A stretch of 16,626 nucleotides of DNA from Candidatus Moraniibacteriota bacterium (lineage in GTDB: Bacteria; Patescibacteriota; Minisyncoccia; Moranbacterales; GCA-2747515): NCBI GenBank assembly GCA_027016355.1, contig JALWAF010000006.1:1-16626 (forward strand), in the 5' to 3' direction. Below are positions 1 to 5,979 of this stretch, piece after piece. A program made the translations under genes and the position numbers. Position 1 is the stretch's first letter. Each line of letters begins with the position of its first letter. The notes beneath the pieces were generated by a model that worked only from the letters and a program-made list of their open reading frames with translations, had not been told where the DNA came from and did not search any database.

Positions 1-203
1 TAATGTGGTATATCATAATTATTTTCAATCATCACTGCATCTACACCACCACTCACCAACGCTTTGAGATCGGACATAAATTTTTTGTTTACTTCTTTTT
101 CTCCAGGACTATCTGCATAACCAAGCGACGGCGCACAATGCACCATTCCAATTACAGTTGGTTTTTGTTTATTCTTAAAAATCTTTTTTTGTAATCTATT
201 CAT
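1..203 (-). CDS. BtpA/SgcQ-family TIM-barrel protein (partial, 3' end outside window)
   Basis: Only the first 67 codons are present; the gene continues past the left edge. The translation begins MNRLQKKIFKNKQ, then has a first beta-strand 'TVIGMVHCAPSLG' (about residues 16-28) and a later 'GGVDAVMIENNYDIPH' (about 52-67). The IGMVH.P start and the 'GGvDavmiEN..D.P' strand are what I recall for the BtpA/SgcQ family, whose biochemical role is poorly defined. The start codon overlaps the TGA of the upstream kinase gene as ATGA, so translation is probably coupled. The neighbours are a PfkB-type kinase and an M20 peptidase, suggesting a small catabolic or salvage operon acting on a phosphorylated compound; that last step is inference. 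Family confidence is moderate because most of the protein is missing. Confidence 0.65.
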   Translation of the reverse strand, partial: MNRLQKKIFKNKQKPTVIGMVHCAPSLGYADSPGEKEVNKKFMSDLKALVSGGVDAVMIENNYDIPH

Positions 204-880
204 AGTTTTTTATTTAATAAAAATTCCTCTGTTTCATTTATTGCAAAATTAATATTTTTCTCCATTGTATCACCCATCTTTATAAATGATACAATAAAAT
301 TTGCAAAAAAAGTATCTCCCGCACCAATAGTATCCGATGATTCTATTCTATCAACATTAAAAAAAATTTTTTTATTTTTTGTGTACACATCAACACCAAT
401 ATTTCCTTTTGTAACAATTAAACACTTTGCCTTTTGATTGTCGATAATGTTATGTGGCAAATATTTTAATTCTTGTTCATTTACTTTTAGACAAAATATA
501 TCATCCCAAAAATTTTCTTCAAAAAAATATGGATTTTCCTTGGCATATCTAATATATCCCTGTGCATCCAAAAACACTTTATTTTCTTTAACTGCGTTAG
601 GGTCAAAAATCCATTCATTGGAAACTGTAGAAATAGCAACCACATCATCTTTGTTTATGTCTTGTAATATTTTTTTATTTAGTGAATTTTGTAATACTCC
701 TTTTTCATCTCCGTCTTTTACAACAATCTTAACAATAGCCTCTTGTGCATAAATTTTATATTCAATATCATTTTTAGAAAAAACATTTTTCATAAACAAA
801 GCTGGGCCACCATCCTTGATAACCTCATTGCCATTATTTGTGATAATATCTTTTGTGTATGTTGAAAAAAGTTTAATCAT
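200..880 (-). CDS. Compact PfkB/ribokinase-family carbohydrate kinase
   Basis: This is a 226-residue protein, shorter than the roughly 300 usual for ribokinases but apparently complete. The N-terminus carries the glycine pair 'DGGPALF' (GG at 24-25), corresponding to the GG substrate-binding turn. The C-terminus carries PfkB signature 2, 'DTIGAGDTFFANF' (183-195), with the catalytic base Asp189 and the anion hole GAG. The family phosphorylates sugars or nucleosides with ATP in the cytoplasm; the substrate cannot be read from sequence. The part usually forming the lid is very short, so a monomeric, minimal kinase is likely. It starts one base after the stop of the M20 peptidase gene and its own stop overlaps the start of the BtpA-like gene, so the three are almost certainly one transcript. 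No clear Shine-Dalgarno site precedes the ATG. Confidence 0.85.
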   Translation of the reverse strand: MIKLFSTYTKDIITNNGNEVIKDGGPALFMKNVFSKNDIEYKIYAQEAIVKIVVKDGDEKGVLQNSLNKKILQDINKDDVVAISTVSNEWIFDPNAVKENKVFLDAQGYIRYAKENPYFFEENFWDDIFCLKVNEQELKYLPHNIIDNQKAKCLIVTKGNIGVDVYTKNKKIFFNVDRIESSDTIGAGDTFFANFIVSFIKMGDTMEKNINFAINETEEFLLNKKL

Positions 881-881
881 A

Positions 882-2030
882 TTATTTGTAATTCATAAAT
901 ATAGACTGCACAAGTTGAGAATACTTTTCAATGTCATTTATATTTATTTTTTCTAATTCAGGATCAACATGAGCCAACTGTGGATTGCCCGGTCCACATG
1001 TAATTGTCTTTATATTATTTCTATTTAAAATATTTGCCTCTGAAAAATAACGTGCAACATCCGTTGTAAAATTGATATTTATTTTTTGAAAAGATTCTCT
1101 GAGATATCTATTTTCTTTTTCATTAATATGTGCATCAATAGGATCTATTGATATTTTTTTTATTTGCACATCACGTAAAAATTTATCACCCACTATTTTA
1201 CTAAACAGCGCATCATACACACCTACTTGTTTTACTATTCTCAATGCATAACCCAAAGAAAAATCTGCTGGTAACTGATTGATTTTATTCCCTGCATTAA
1301 GCATTGTAAATGCACCAATTGTCTCTCCAAATGCATCATCATCTATTTTTCTTGATTCTTCAATAAAATAATTAACCTTATCGACTAGCGGAATCATCTT
1401 TTCTATAATTGTGCCGTCACCTGGATAAGCACTATGTCCCGACTTTCCATTAACAAAAATATCGTGTCCAAAAATACCCCTAAATTTTGTATACACCTCA
1501 AAATCAGTAGGCTCTCCATTTATTGCAATTTTAATTTTTTTTGTTAATGACTTATATTTTTTTAAAAAATGATTTATACCTGCAAATGCATTAGATTCTT
1601 CATCAGCAGTAATAAGTAACATTGGCGTATATTTACAATTGTCCATTTTATTCATTTGCACAAATGCGTCTATAAGTCCTGCTAATGGCCCTTTCATATC
1701 TACTGCGCCTCTTCCAATAATTGTATTTTTATTTATTGTGGCATTATATTTTATAGCAGATGGTACAGTATCTAAATGACCTTGTAATAATACAAATGGC
1801 TTTATTGATTGCTGATTAAAAGCAAGTAAATTTGCATGATGTAAAGTATGTTTATCCTTATGTGCACCATCAATAACATATTCATCAATTTTATAATCTA
1901 TATTTTCACTTGCTAAAAAATTACCGATGCTTTTTTGACACTCTAAAATACGAGGATTAATTTTGCCCCCAACATTTTCCGTCTGATACGAAAAAAGTAT
2001 TTTTATTATTTTTTCTAATTTGCTACCCAT
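882..2030 (-). CDS. M20-family metallopeptidase/deacylase (ArgE/DapE/CPG2 type)
   Basis: A 382-residue cytoplasmic zinc hydrolase of the M20 family, which removes acyl groups or amino acids from amide bonds. All core motifs are visible: the metal ligand pair 'GHLDTVP' (His85, Asp87), the bridging Asp111 in 'GRGAVDMKGP', catalytic base and ligand 'DEES' (Glu144, Glu145), 'NGEPTD' (Glu173), the dimerisation-domain motif 'GKSGHSAYPGDG' (196-206) and the C-terminal ligand His354 in 'AHVDPE'. Length is normal for ArgE/DapE. Which amide is cut cannot be decided; ArgE, DapE and dipeptidase subtypes share these motifs. It is the first gene of the operon with the kinase and BtpA-like gene. No strong Shine-Dalgarno sequence is seen before the ATG. 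A candidate promoter lies inside the preceding terminator hairpin. Confidence 0.9.
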   Translation of the reverse strand: MGSKLEKIIKILFSYQTENVGGKINPRILECQKSIGNFLASENIDYKIDEYVIDGAHKDKHTLHHANLLAFNQQSIKPFVLLQGHLDTVPSAIKYNATINKNTIIGRGAVDMKGPLAGLIDAFVQMNKMDNCKYTPMLLITADEESNAFAGINHFLKKYKSLTKKIKIAINGEPTDFEVYTKFRGIFGHDIFVNGKSGHSAYPGDGTIIEKMIPLVDKVNYFIEESRKIDDDAFGETIGAFTMLNAGNKINQLPADFSLGYALRIVKQVGVYDALFSKIVGDKFLRDVQIKKISIDPIDAHINEKENRYLRESFQKININFTTDVARYFSEANILNRNNIKTITCGPGNPQLAHVDPELEKININDIEKYSQLVQSIFMNYK

Positions 2031-2077
2031 AGTTCACTAATAATATTGATAAGTTCTGCATTTAATTATTACAAAAA

Positions 2078-2107
2078 ATTATAGCCTTGCATAGTTAATT
2101 TATACAA
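2078..2107 (-). promoter_or_regulatory. Candidate promoter of the M20-kinase-BtpA operon
   Basis: On the minus strand TTGTAT (2107-2102) is followed after 18 bases by a perfect TATAAT (2083-2078), with transcription expected near 2071. The element is embedded in the terminator hairpin of the upstream acetyltransferase gene. The -10 box is perfect and the -35 box is only moderate. Confidence 0.45.
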
Positions 2108-2112
2108 GGCTA
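2082..2112 (-). terminator. Rho-independent terminator after the GNAT gene
   Basis: The minus strand has an 8-bp stem TAGCCTTG/CAAGGCTA (2112-2105 with 2089-2082) and a 15-base loop. A T-rich run TAATTTTTT follows immediately, and the structure starts 8 bases past the stop codon. Confidence 0.75.
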
Positions 2113-2119
2113 CTTTTTA

Positions 2120-2809
2120 TCATGTACACAATTGACCAACTACAACAACTCCATTACAAGAAATACCATCAATAATACCAATTAAGCTCTTAAACCAATT
2201 ATTAATCAAAAGATTACTGGTACACGGAATCTGTTTGTAAAGACATGAAGAAGTCAGATTTTTTATTACAAAAGTATTTGCATTAAATTTACCATTCTTA
2301 TTCCTCGCAATCATGTACCCAATTTTTTTAATAACTGGACTTACACACAATAAATCTTTTGTTGGTGATGGCATTACTTTACCATCACATATTTTTGAGA
2401 TTAATTGATACATATTTGGATTTTGTGTAGTTAGCGCAATATAATCAATGGACTTGCTTATGCTTTGTGCACTATATATAATATTGCGCACGATATCCAA
2501 GCCAATTCCCTTATTTTGATAATGATGATCAATAGATAATCCATGCAAAAACACACATGAATCATTCAAAATATTTGCTGACCCAAAACCAATAAAACGC
2601 TCCCTACAATCATAACAAATGACTAAAATATCTACGCCACTCATATGACTTTTAATACCACTAAGTTTTTTATCCTGTGCATCCACACCAAAACTTTGTG
2701 CAATTACCAATCTAACGCATTCAAAATCTAACGTGGAACAAAATGCAGGTATATCATCAATTATTTTGATATTCACTTCATCATACATACTAATGTCAGA
2801 AATGTTCAT
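2120..2809 (-). CDS. GNAT-family N-acetyltransferase
   Basis: A 229-residue protein with the acetyl-CoA pyrophosphate-binding motif 'QNKGIGLDIVRNI' (98-110, Q/R-x-x-G-x-G) preceded by the beta-strand 'FLHGLSIDHHY' (87-97), typical of GNAT motif A. The family transfers an acetyl group from CoA to an amine; the acceptor is unknown. Residues from about 145 onward are not part of the GNAT core I recognise and may form a small additional domain. The gene has its own unit: a strong Shine-Dalgarno AGAGGAGG lies 8 bases before the ATG, a promoter about 55 bases further upstream, and a terminator follows. I see no signal peptide or membrane segment. Confidence 0.75.
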   Translation of the reverse strand: MNISDISMYDEVNIKIIDDIPAFCSTLDFECVRLVIAQSFGVDAQDKKLSGIKSHMSGVDILVICYDCRERFIGFGSANILNDSCVFLHGLSIDHHYQNKGIGLDIVRNIIYSAQSISKSIDYIALTTQNPNMYQLISKICDGKVMPSPTKDLLCVSPVIKKIGYMIARNKNGKFNANTFVIKNLTSSCLYKQIPCTSNLLINNWFKSLIGIIDGISCNGVVVVGQLCT

Positions 2810-2862
2810 GAAAATATCCTCCTCTTATATGTTAAAAAACATTATTATGTTAATATATATGC

Positions 2863-2891
2863 AGTAAATCACAATAAATATCTACTGTCAA
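2863..2891 (-). promoter_or_regulatory. Candidate promoter of the GNAT gene
   Basis: On the minus strand TTGACA (2891-2886) is separated by 17 bases from TTTACT (2868-2863, four of six matches). The start site would lie near 2856, giving a leader of about 45 bases that contains the AGGAGG ribosome-binding site. Confidence 0.5.
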
Positions 2892-3070
2892 TGCAATAAC
2901 GAGGTGTGCTAACAGCAAAACTACATTACCAAGTGTTTATACTAAAACATATTCATATTCAAAAATTAACTATGATTCATATATAGAATAATCAAAATGT
3001 GATATTTTTACACATACTGTAAGGAAAAATTTTAAAACATAGAATATATATTTTTATTATACATCTTACA

Positions 3071-3103
3071 AAAAAGAGAGTATTGTACTAAACAATCCCC
3101 TCT
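3071..3103 (-). terminator. Rho-independent terminator of the T-box operon
   Basis: The minus-strand stem AGAGGGGATTGT/ACAATACTCTCT (3103-3092 with 3086-3075) has one G-A mismatch, a five-base loop and a trailing run of T. It sits 9 bases past the HAD stop codon. Confidence 0.8.
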
Positions 3104-3111
3104 ATAAATAA

Positions 3112-3702
3112 TTATAATTTAGCAAGGCAGATATCACACCCAATGCGCTGAGCCACATCAATATTTTCTTTACAATCATCAATCAATGCAACGCGTTTGC
3201 CTTTGTTTAGTTGATCAATCAAAAATTGAAAAGCCTCGACGGCTGGTTTTTGTGCATAATTCATCTCTCTCATACCTATAATTTGTGAAAAGAAATTCTC
3301 AATCTCTAGAGCACTTAAAATTAGCTTAGCAAATTCTGAAGGATTATTTGTTAAAACAATCTTGTCTCCAGATAGCGAACTTAACAACTCTTTCAAATGC
3401 ACAGAAGGGTAAATGCCAAAATCTGATGGTTGAATGGATAGATATGTCTTTTGTATAAAATCATCTTCACAGACACCATCCTTTTTAAGCGCGATAAGAG
3501 TATATTTTGTGTTATATTTTTTCAATAAAGCACATCTTTTTTTGATTGCACTTTTTTCACAAATACCATAATGTGTAGCAATATATTGAATCATCAAATT
3601 CTTTATCGCATTTTCCACTTCCAAATGAGTATCATAAAGAGTTCCATCATTATCAAAAGCCCATACATCAGCATTCAATATTTTAATTTTATCAGGTATC
3701 AC
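3112..3702 (-). CDS. HAD-superfamily phosphatase, pyrimidine 5'-nucleotidase-like
   Basis: A 196-residue protein with all four HAD motifs: motif I 'FDNDGTLYDTH' (nucleophile Asp17, acid-base Asp19), motif II 'LTNNP' (Thr118), motif III Lys152 in 'AQKPAVEAF' and motif IV 'LIDDCKEN' (Asp175, Asp176). The small helical cap after motif I and the FDxDGTLY wording resemble the SDT1/PHM8-type 5'-nucleotidases, which dephosphorylate nucleoside monophosphates; that assignment is inference. The start is GTG, with GGAGAAG eight bases upstream. It is the last gene of the T-box operon, 61 bases after the TrpD-like gene, with a hairpin in the gap. A phosphatase next to a phosphoribosyltransferase-fold enzyme fits salvage or turnover of a ribose-phosphate compound. 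Confidence 0.8.
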   Translation of the reverse strand: MIPDKIKILNADVWAFDNDGTLYDTHLEVENAIKNLMIQYIATHYGICEKSAIKKRCALLKKYNTKYTLIALKKDGVCEDDFIQKTYLSIQPSDFGIYPSVHLKELLSSLSGDKIVLTNNPSEFAKLILSALEIENFFSQIIGMREMNYAQKPAVEAFQFLIDQLNKGKRVALIDDCKENIDVAQRIGCDICLAKL

Positions 3703-3728
3703 TTTTACGCTTCTCCAATGAATTTAAT

Positions 3729-3759
3729 AAGTGGAATGTTACAATGAAACATCCCACTT
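3729..3759 (-). repeat. Intra-operon hairpin between the TrpD-like and HAD genes
   Basis: A 12-bp inverted repeat AAGTGGGATGTT/AACATTCCACTT (one G-U pair on the minus strand) has a 7-base loop. It is not followed by a good T-run on the minus strand (ATTAAATT). It therefore looks more like an RNA stability or processing element, or a weak terminator that lowers expression of the HAD gene. Confidence 0.55.
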
Positions 3760-3763
3760 TATT

Positions 3764-4927
3764 TTATTTTGAAAGCATATTACGAACAGATATCATTGTC
3801 TCATATACTTTACCGCTTTCATGGATTTCCCTTGCCATCTCATAACACTCTTTCAAACTTGCTGATTTTCCAGCAAGATAAAAAAGAATTGCCGCATTAG
3901 CCAATACCATTTGCAGTGGTGGACCAGAAATGTCTCCTTTTAGAATTTTCAATGAAAATTCACCTTTATCACCTACTGGAGAAATTTGTTTAGCTGAAAC
4001 TCCTTTAATGCCAAAATCTTCTGCATACAAATCAAACTCATTAATTTTGCCATTTTTAAGTTCAACAACTTGTGTCCCGCCAGAACAAACAGAAACTTCA
4101 TCCATGCCTTCATAACAATCTCGATCAGAAAAGCCTCGCACGAACAGACCATGAATTAAATTAGTTATTCCCTTCGCATTCATGATGTTATATGCTTCTG
4201 CTACGATTCGTGGAGGAATCAAATGATTGATTCCTAAAACTCTTTTAGACAGCTTCTGTGGATTTAATGGATTAGTAATAGGTCCGATAATATCATTCAT
4301 GTGTGGCAACATTGCAATCTTGTGTGTTTGCATATGTATATGTTTGTATTTCATATCACATGCATCAGTATACGCAAAATTGTTTTTTTCAATACAATTT
4401 TCAACTTGCTCACGTGACGCAAAATTATCAATACCACATATCAATGAAATAAAATCAGAACTTCCATACAGGCCTTTATCAGCATTTGATGGAGAACCGT
4501 GTTTACACATAGGAATACTAGCTGCTGCAGCAATAAAACCCGCTAAAGTGCTGACATTTGGCGTAACGATTAGATCGCCACCCATTCCACAATTATCCAT
4601 AACATATTCAACATTTGGATTTACAAAACCATTTGCAGAAGTAGCGATGTCATGCTCAAAAATAGCACTGCATATTCCAGCAATCTGTTCTGCTGCATTA
4701 CTTGGTAATTCATGTCCATGAAGTCTTTCTTCATAATCAGTTTTTATCCAAGTATATGTTGCTTTTGTGTGCAAAGCACATAAAACTGCAATACTTTGTT
4801 TTTGAGCCATTTCATCACCATCACAACCTTTCAATGCATACAAACCAAGTTCATATGCCTCTTCATAGGTTAGTGGAATATTTTGATATGCATGATTCTT
4901 TAACAAATGTCTTACATCAATCATCAT
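3764..4927 (-). CDS. Anthranilate phosphoribosyltransferase-like protein (TrpD fold, glycosyltransferase family 3)
   Basis: Taken from the ATG at 4927 this is 387 residues. That ATG has AAGGAGG four to five bases upstream and overlaps the phosphatase stop as ATGA; a frame-open ATG at 4948 lies upstream of this ribosome-binding site and is unlikely. The TrpD/pyrimidine-phosphorylase fold shows in order: helical N-terminal domain, 'CGMGGDLIVTPNVST' (113-127, normally GTGGD..NxST), 'KHGSPS' (142-147, normally KHGNR), 'GPITNP' (215-220), and 'GMDEVS' (274-279) with the Mg-binding Asp276-Glu277. The later 'AEDFGI' and the closing 'LANAAILFYLAGKS' also match TrpD. The PRPP and metal parts are conserved, but the anthranilate-side residues (the R of KHGNR, the HPAMK..PVRRELG stretch) are replaced, so a different acceptor is likely. 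It shares a T-box transcript with a phosphatase on each side. Confidence 0.8.
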   Translation of the reverse strand: MMIDVRHLLKNHAYQNIPLTYEEAYELGLYALKGCDGDEMAQKQSIAVLCALHTKATYTWIKTDYEERLHGHELPSNAAEQIAGICSAIFEHDIATSANGFVNPNVEYVMDNCGMGGDLIVTPNVSTLAGFIAAAASIPMCKHGSPSNADKGLYGSSDFISLICGIDNFASREQVENCIEKNNFAYTDACDMKYKHIHMQTHKIAMLPHMNDIIGPITNPLNPQKLSKRVLGINHLIPPRIVAEAYNIMNAKGITNLIHGLFVRGFSDRDCYEGMDEVSVCSGGTQVVELKNGKINEFDLYAEDFGIKGVSAKQISPVGDKGEFSLKILKGDISGPPLQMVLANAAILFYLAGKSASLKECYEMAREIHESGKVYETMISVRNMLSK

Positions 4928-5436
4928 TCTTCCTCCTTTTTTATCCATACCAAAAAATTATTTCTTATGGTATTAACTATTTTTTCATTGACAAGTTTAT
5001 GTAATACACCATCATCAGGACAGTCTCCACAATCATCAACATTAAACGAATCAGCACCATCAATAACTGAAAACATTTTAATTTTTGCCTTATGTTTAGG
5101 AAATTGATTTAATAAACTTTTTTCATGAATGTTAAAAACCAATTCATCCATTGCAAAAATTACATAACTATCATCAATAGCTAGTTGATCAATCAAGGTG
5201 GCTTTATGTATTTTGAATGCTTCCACATCTATGCCTAAATTTTCCAAAATTGGTTTCGTTGTACTCCAATGTTTCGGATATTCAGTCATATTTTTATGCG
5301 ATGCCTTCGTGATTCCACGAGACATAACATAAAATTTATCTTCAATTCCCTTCTGACTCAACAATTGCTTCAAACATTGCTCTGCGACCGCAGATCTATG
5401 TATATTACCCATTCAAACAAATATTATTTTCTTCAT
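4924..5436 (-). CDS. Low-molecular-weight protein tyrosine phosphatase-like protein, predicted selenoprotein (UGA at codon 8)
   Basis: The frame from ATG 5436 reads MKKIIFV-UGA-MGNIHRSAVAEQC and then stays open to a TGA at 4924, 170 residues in all. LMW phosphatases start with a beta-strand and the P-loop V-C-x5-R-S; here the UGA (5415-5413) sits exactly at the nucleophilic Cys, with Arg14 and Ser15 in place. The upstream ATG has an ideal AAGGAGG six bases before it; the next ATG, right after the UGA, has none and would lack the nucleophile. A hairpin with a GGUC loop follows the UGA. Usual length is 150-160 residues. The second P-loop Cys is His13 here, but Cys136 and Cys139 lie near the expected DP loop ('GDCPDD') and could be resolving residues. 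The substrate is unknown. It is first in the T-box operon and overlaps the TrpD-like gene by 4 bases. Alternatives are UGA read as Cys by an unusual tRNA, or a nonsense mutation. Confidence 0.8.
5375..5400 (-). promoter_or_regulatory. Candidate bacterial SECIS hairpin
   Basis: On the minus strand the mRNA has a perfect 5-bp stem UCUGC/GCAGA (5394-5390 with 5385-5381) closing a GGUC tetraloop (5389-5386). It can be extended by a G-C pair and CAU/AUG across single mismatches. The loop begins 23 bases after the in-frame UGA (5415-5413). A GG or GGU in a small apical loop roughly 16-37 bases after the UGA is the accepted pattern for bacterial SECIS elements, and E. coli fdhF also shows GGUC in its loop. 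The element lies inside the coding sequence, as bacterial ones do. Confidence 0.7.
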
Positions 5437-5500
5437 GATATTCCTCCTTGTATAAATTTGATTTCTAATATACATTTACATTTTAAAGAACTGACTAGTT

Positions 5501-5529
5501 ACTTTACCCTACTTCAATTGAGAAGTCAA
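5501..5529 (-). promoter_or_regulatory. Possible second promoter downstream of the T-box terminator
   Basis: On the minus strand TTGACT (5529-5524) is 17 bases from TAAAGT (5506-5501). It would start transcription near 5494, beyond the terminator, and so escape T-box control. The -10 box matches only four of six positions. Confidence 0.3.
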
Positions 5530-5531
5530 CT

Positions 5532-5594
5532 AAAAAACCTCTCATCACTTCATCTAAACAAACTAAATGTTGTTTTGATAAAGGGACAAGAGGT
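5532..5594 (-). terminator. Regulated T-box terminator
   Basis: The minus-strand sequences ACCTCTTGTC (5594-5585) and GATGAGAGGT (5546-5537) can form a 10-bp stem with two wobble pairs, followed by TTTTTT. The 38-base loop can hold an inner AAACAA/TTGTTT hairpin. The 5' arm overlaps the 3' half of the antiterminator, so the two structures exclude each other. Confidence 0.75.
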
Positions 5595-5836
5595 CATCTC
5601 GTGGTGCCACCCTTTTTCTGAAAATAAAAACACCTTGATGGAGGTGCCAGATTTATTTCCACTCATCAACTCCAGTATTTAAACCGACATTGATTATCTC
5701 ATGATTACGGAAGAAACCGAGTCTCCACTAACGCAGAAACCACCTTCTAAATATTATAAATACTTAGACAGGTCAGACCCAGCCCCGAACAAATTCGGGA
5801 TCCAACCTATAGGTTTTAATATTTTAAACTCAACTA
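5532..5836 (-). promoter_or_regulatory. T-box leader (tRNA-sensing riboswitch) of the phosphatase/TrpD-like/HAD operon
   Basis: The T-box sequence AGGGTGGCACC (5613-5603) lies in a textbook antiterminator. AAAGGG pairs with CCCTTT and ACGAGA with TCTTGT around a 7-base bulge UGGCACC (5615-5580). Just upstream is a stem III-like hairpin CACCT/AGGTG. Downstream is the competing terminator. In this family an uncharged tRNA pairs its NCCA end with UGGN in the bulge; UGGC fits a tRNA with discriminator G, such as the tRNA-Trp in this window. Stem I and the specifier codon cannot be placed with confidence: AGTATTTA and TAAATACT (about 5764-5757 and 5676-5669) can pair as a basal stem. A separate hairpin AGGTTGGAT/GTCTGACCT occupies the 5' part. 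UGG triplets occur in several loops, so the amino acid is not settled. Confidence 0.85.
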
Positions 5837-5842
5837 ATTCTT

Positions 5843-5871
5843 AATATATAGCATTATGAAATTATTGTCAA
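5843..5871 (-). promoter_or_regulatory. Promoter of the T-box operon
   Basis: On the minus strand a perfect TTGACA (5871-5866), a 17-base spacer and TATATT (5848-5843) are present. Start of transcription is expected near 5836, giving a leader of about 400 bases before the phosphatase ATG. Confidence 0.8.
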
Positions 5872-5910
5872 CTACTCTGCTCTACTACTGAAATACCTGA
5901 AATATTGCAA

Positions 5911-5958
5911 CTTTACAAAAAAGTCTATTAATTTTATTAATTAATAGACTTTGTAAAG
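5911..5958 (-). terminator. Rho-independent terminator of the EamA transporter gene
   Basis: A 13-bp perfect stem AAAGTCTATTAAT/ATTAATAGACTTT (5952-5940 with 5932-5920) has a 7-base loop. A further CTTTAC/GTAAAG pairing lies outside it, and a short T-run follows on the minus strand. Confidence 0.75.
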
Positions 5959-5979
5959 ATGACATTTGCCAAATGTAAT

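Larger units (their letters stand above)
2810..3111. other. Intergenic stretch of about 300 bases
   Basis: This AT-rich gap between the GNAT start and the end of the HAD gene holds the GNAT promoter, its ribosome-binding site and the terminator of the T-box operon. I see no further open frame with a ribosome-binding site and no convincing RNA structure in 2892-3070. Confidence 0.6.

Noticed and set aside
200..880. Truncated kinase pseudogene
   Set aside because: Both the GG motif and the DTIGAGD motif are in place and gene junctions are exact, so it is a compact but complete kinase.
3764..4927. Thymidine/pyrimidine phosphorylase as a firm call
   Set aside because: The C-terminal motifs (GMDEVS, AEDFGI, LANAAILFYLAG) follow TrpD rather than thymidine phosphorylase, so only TrpD-like is stated.
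3764..4948. Upstream ATG at 4948 for the TrpD-like protein
   Set aside because: It lies before the AAGGAGG site that fits the ATG at 4927, and the extra residues MDKKGGR are simply the ribosome-binding site translated.
4924..5412. Starting the phosphatase at the ATG right after the UGA (MGNIHRSA...)
   Set aside because: No ribosome-binding site precedes it, and the product would lack the first beta-strand and the catalytic residue, while the ATG at 5436 has an ideal AAGGAGG.
5413..5415. UGA reassigned genome-wide to Gly or Trp (codes 25 or 4)
   Set aside because: Several genes here end naturally in TGA, including this phosphatase, the kinase and the GNAT gene, and no other conserved protein needs UGA read as sense. 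The tRNA-Trp anticodon is CCA.
4924..5436. Simple pseudogene caused by a nonsense mutation
   Set aside because: Not excluded, but the remaining frame is intact, the stop is at the one codon where Sec is expected, a SECIS-like hairpin follows, and the operon has strong expression signals.
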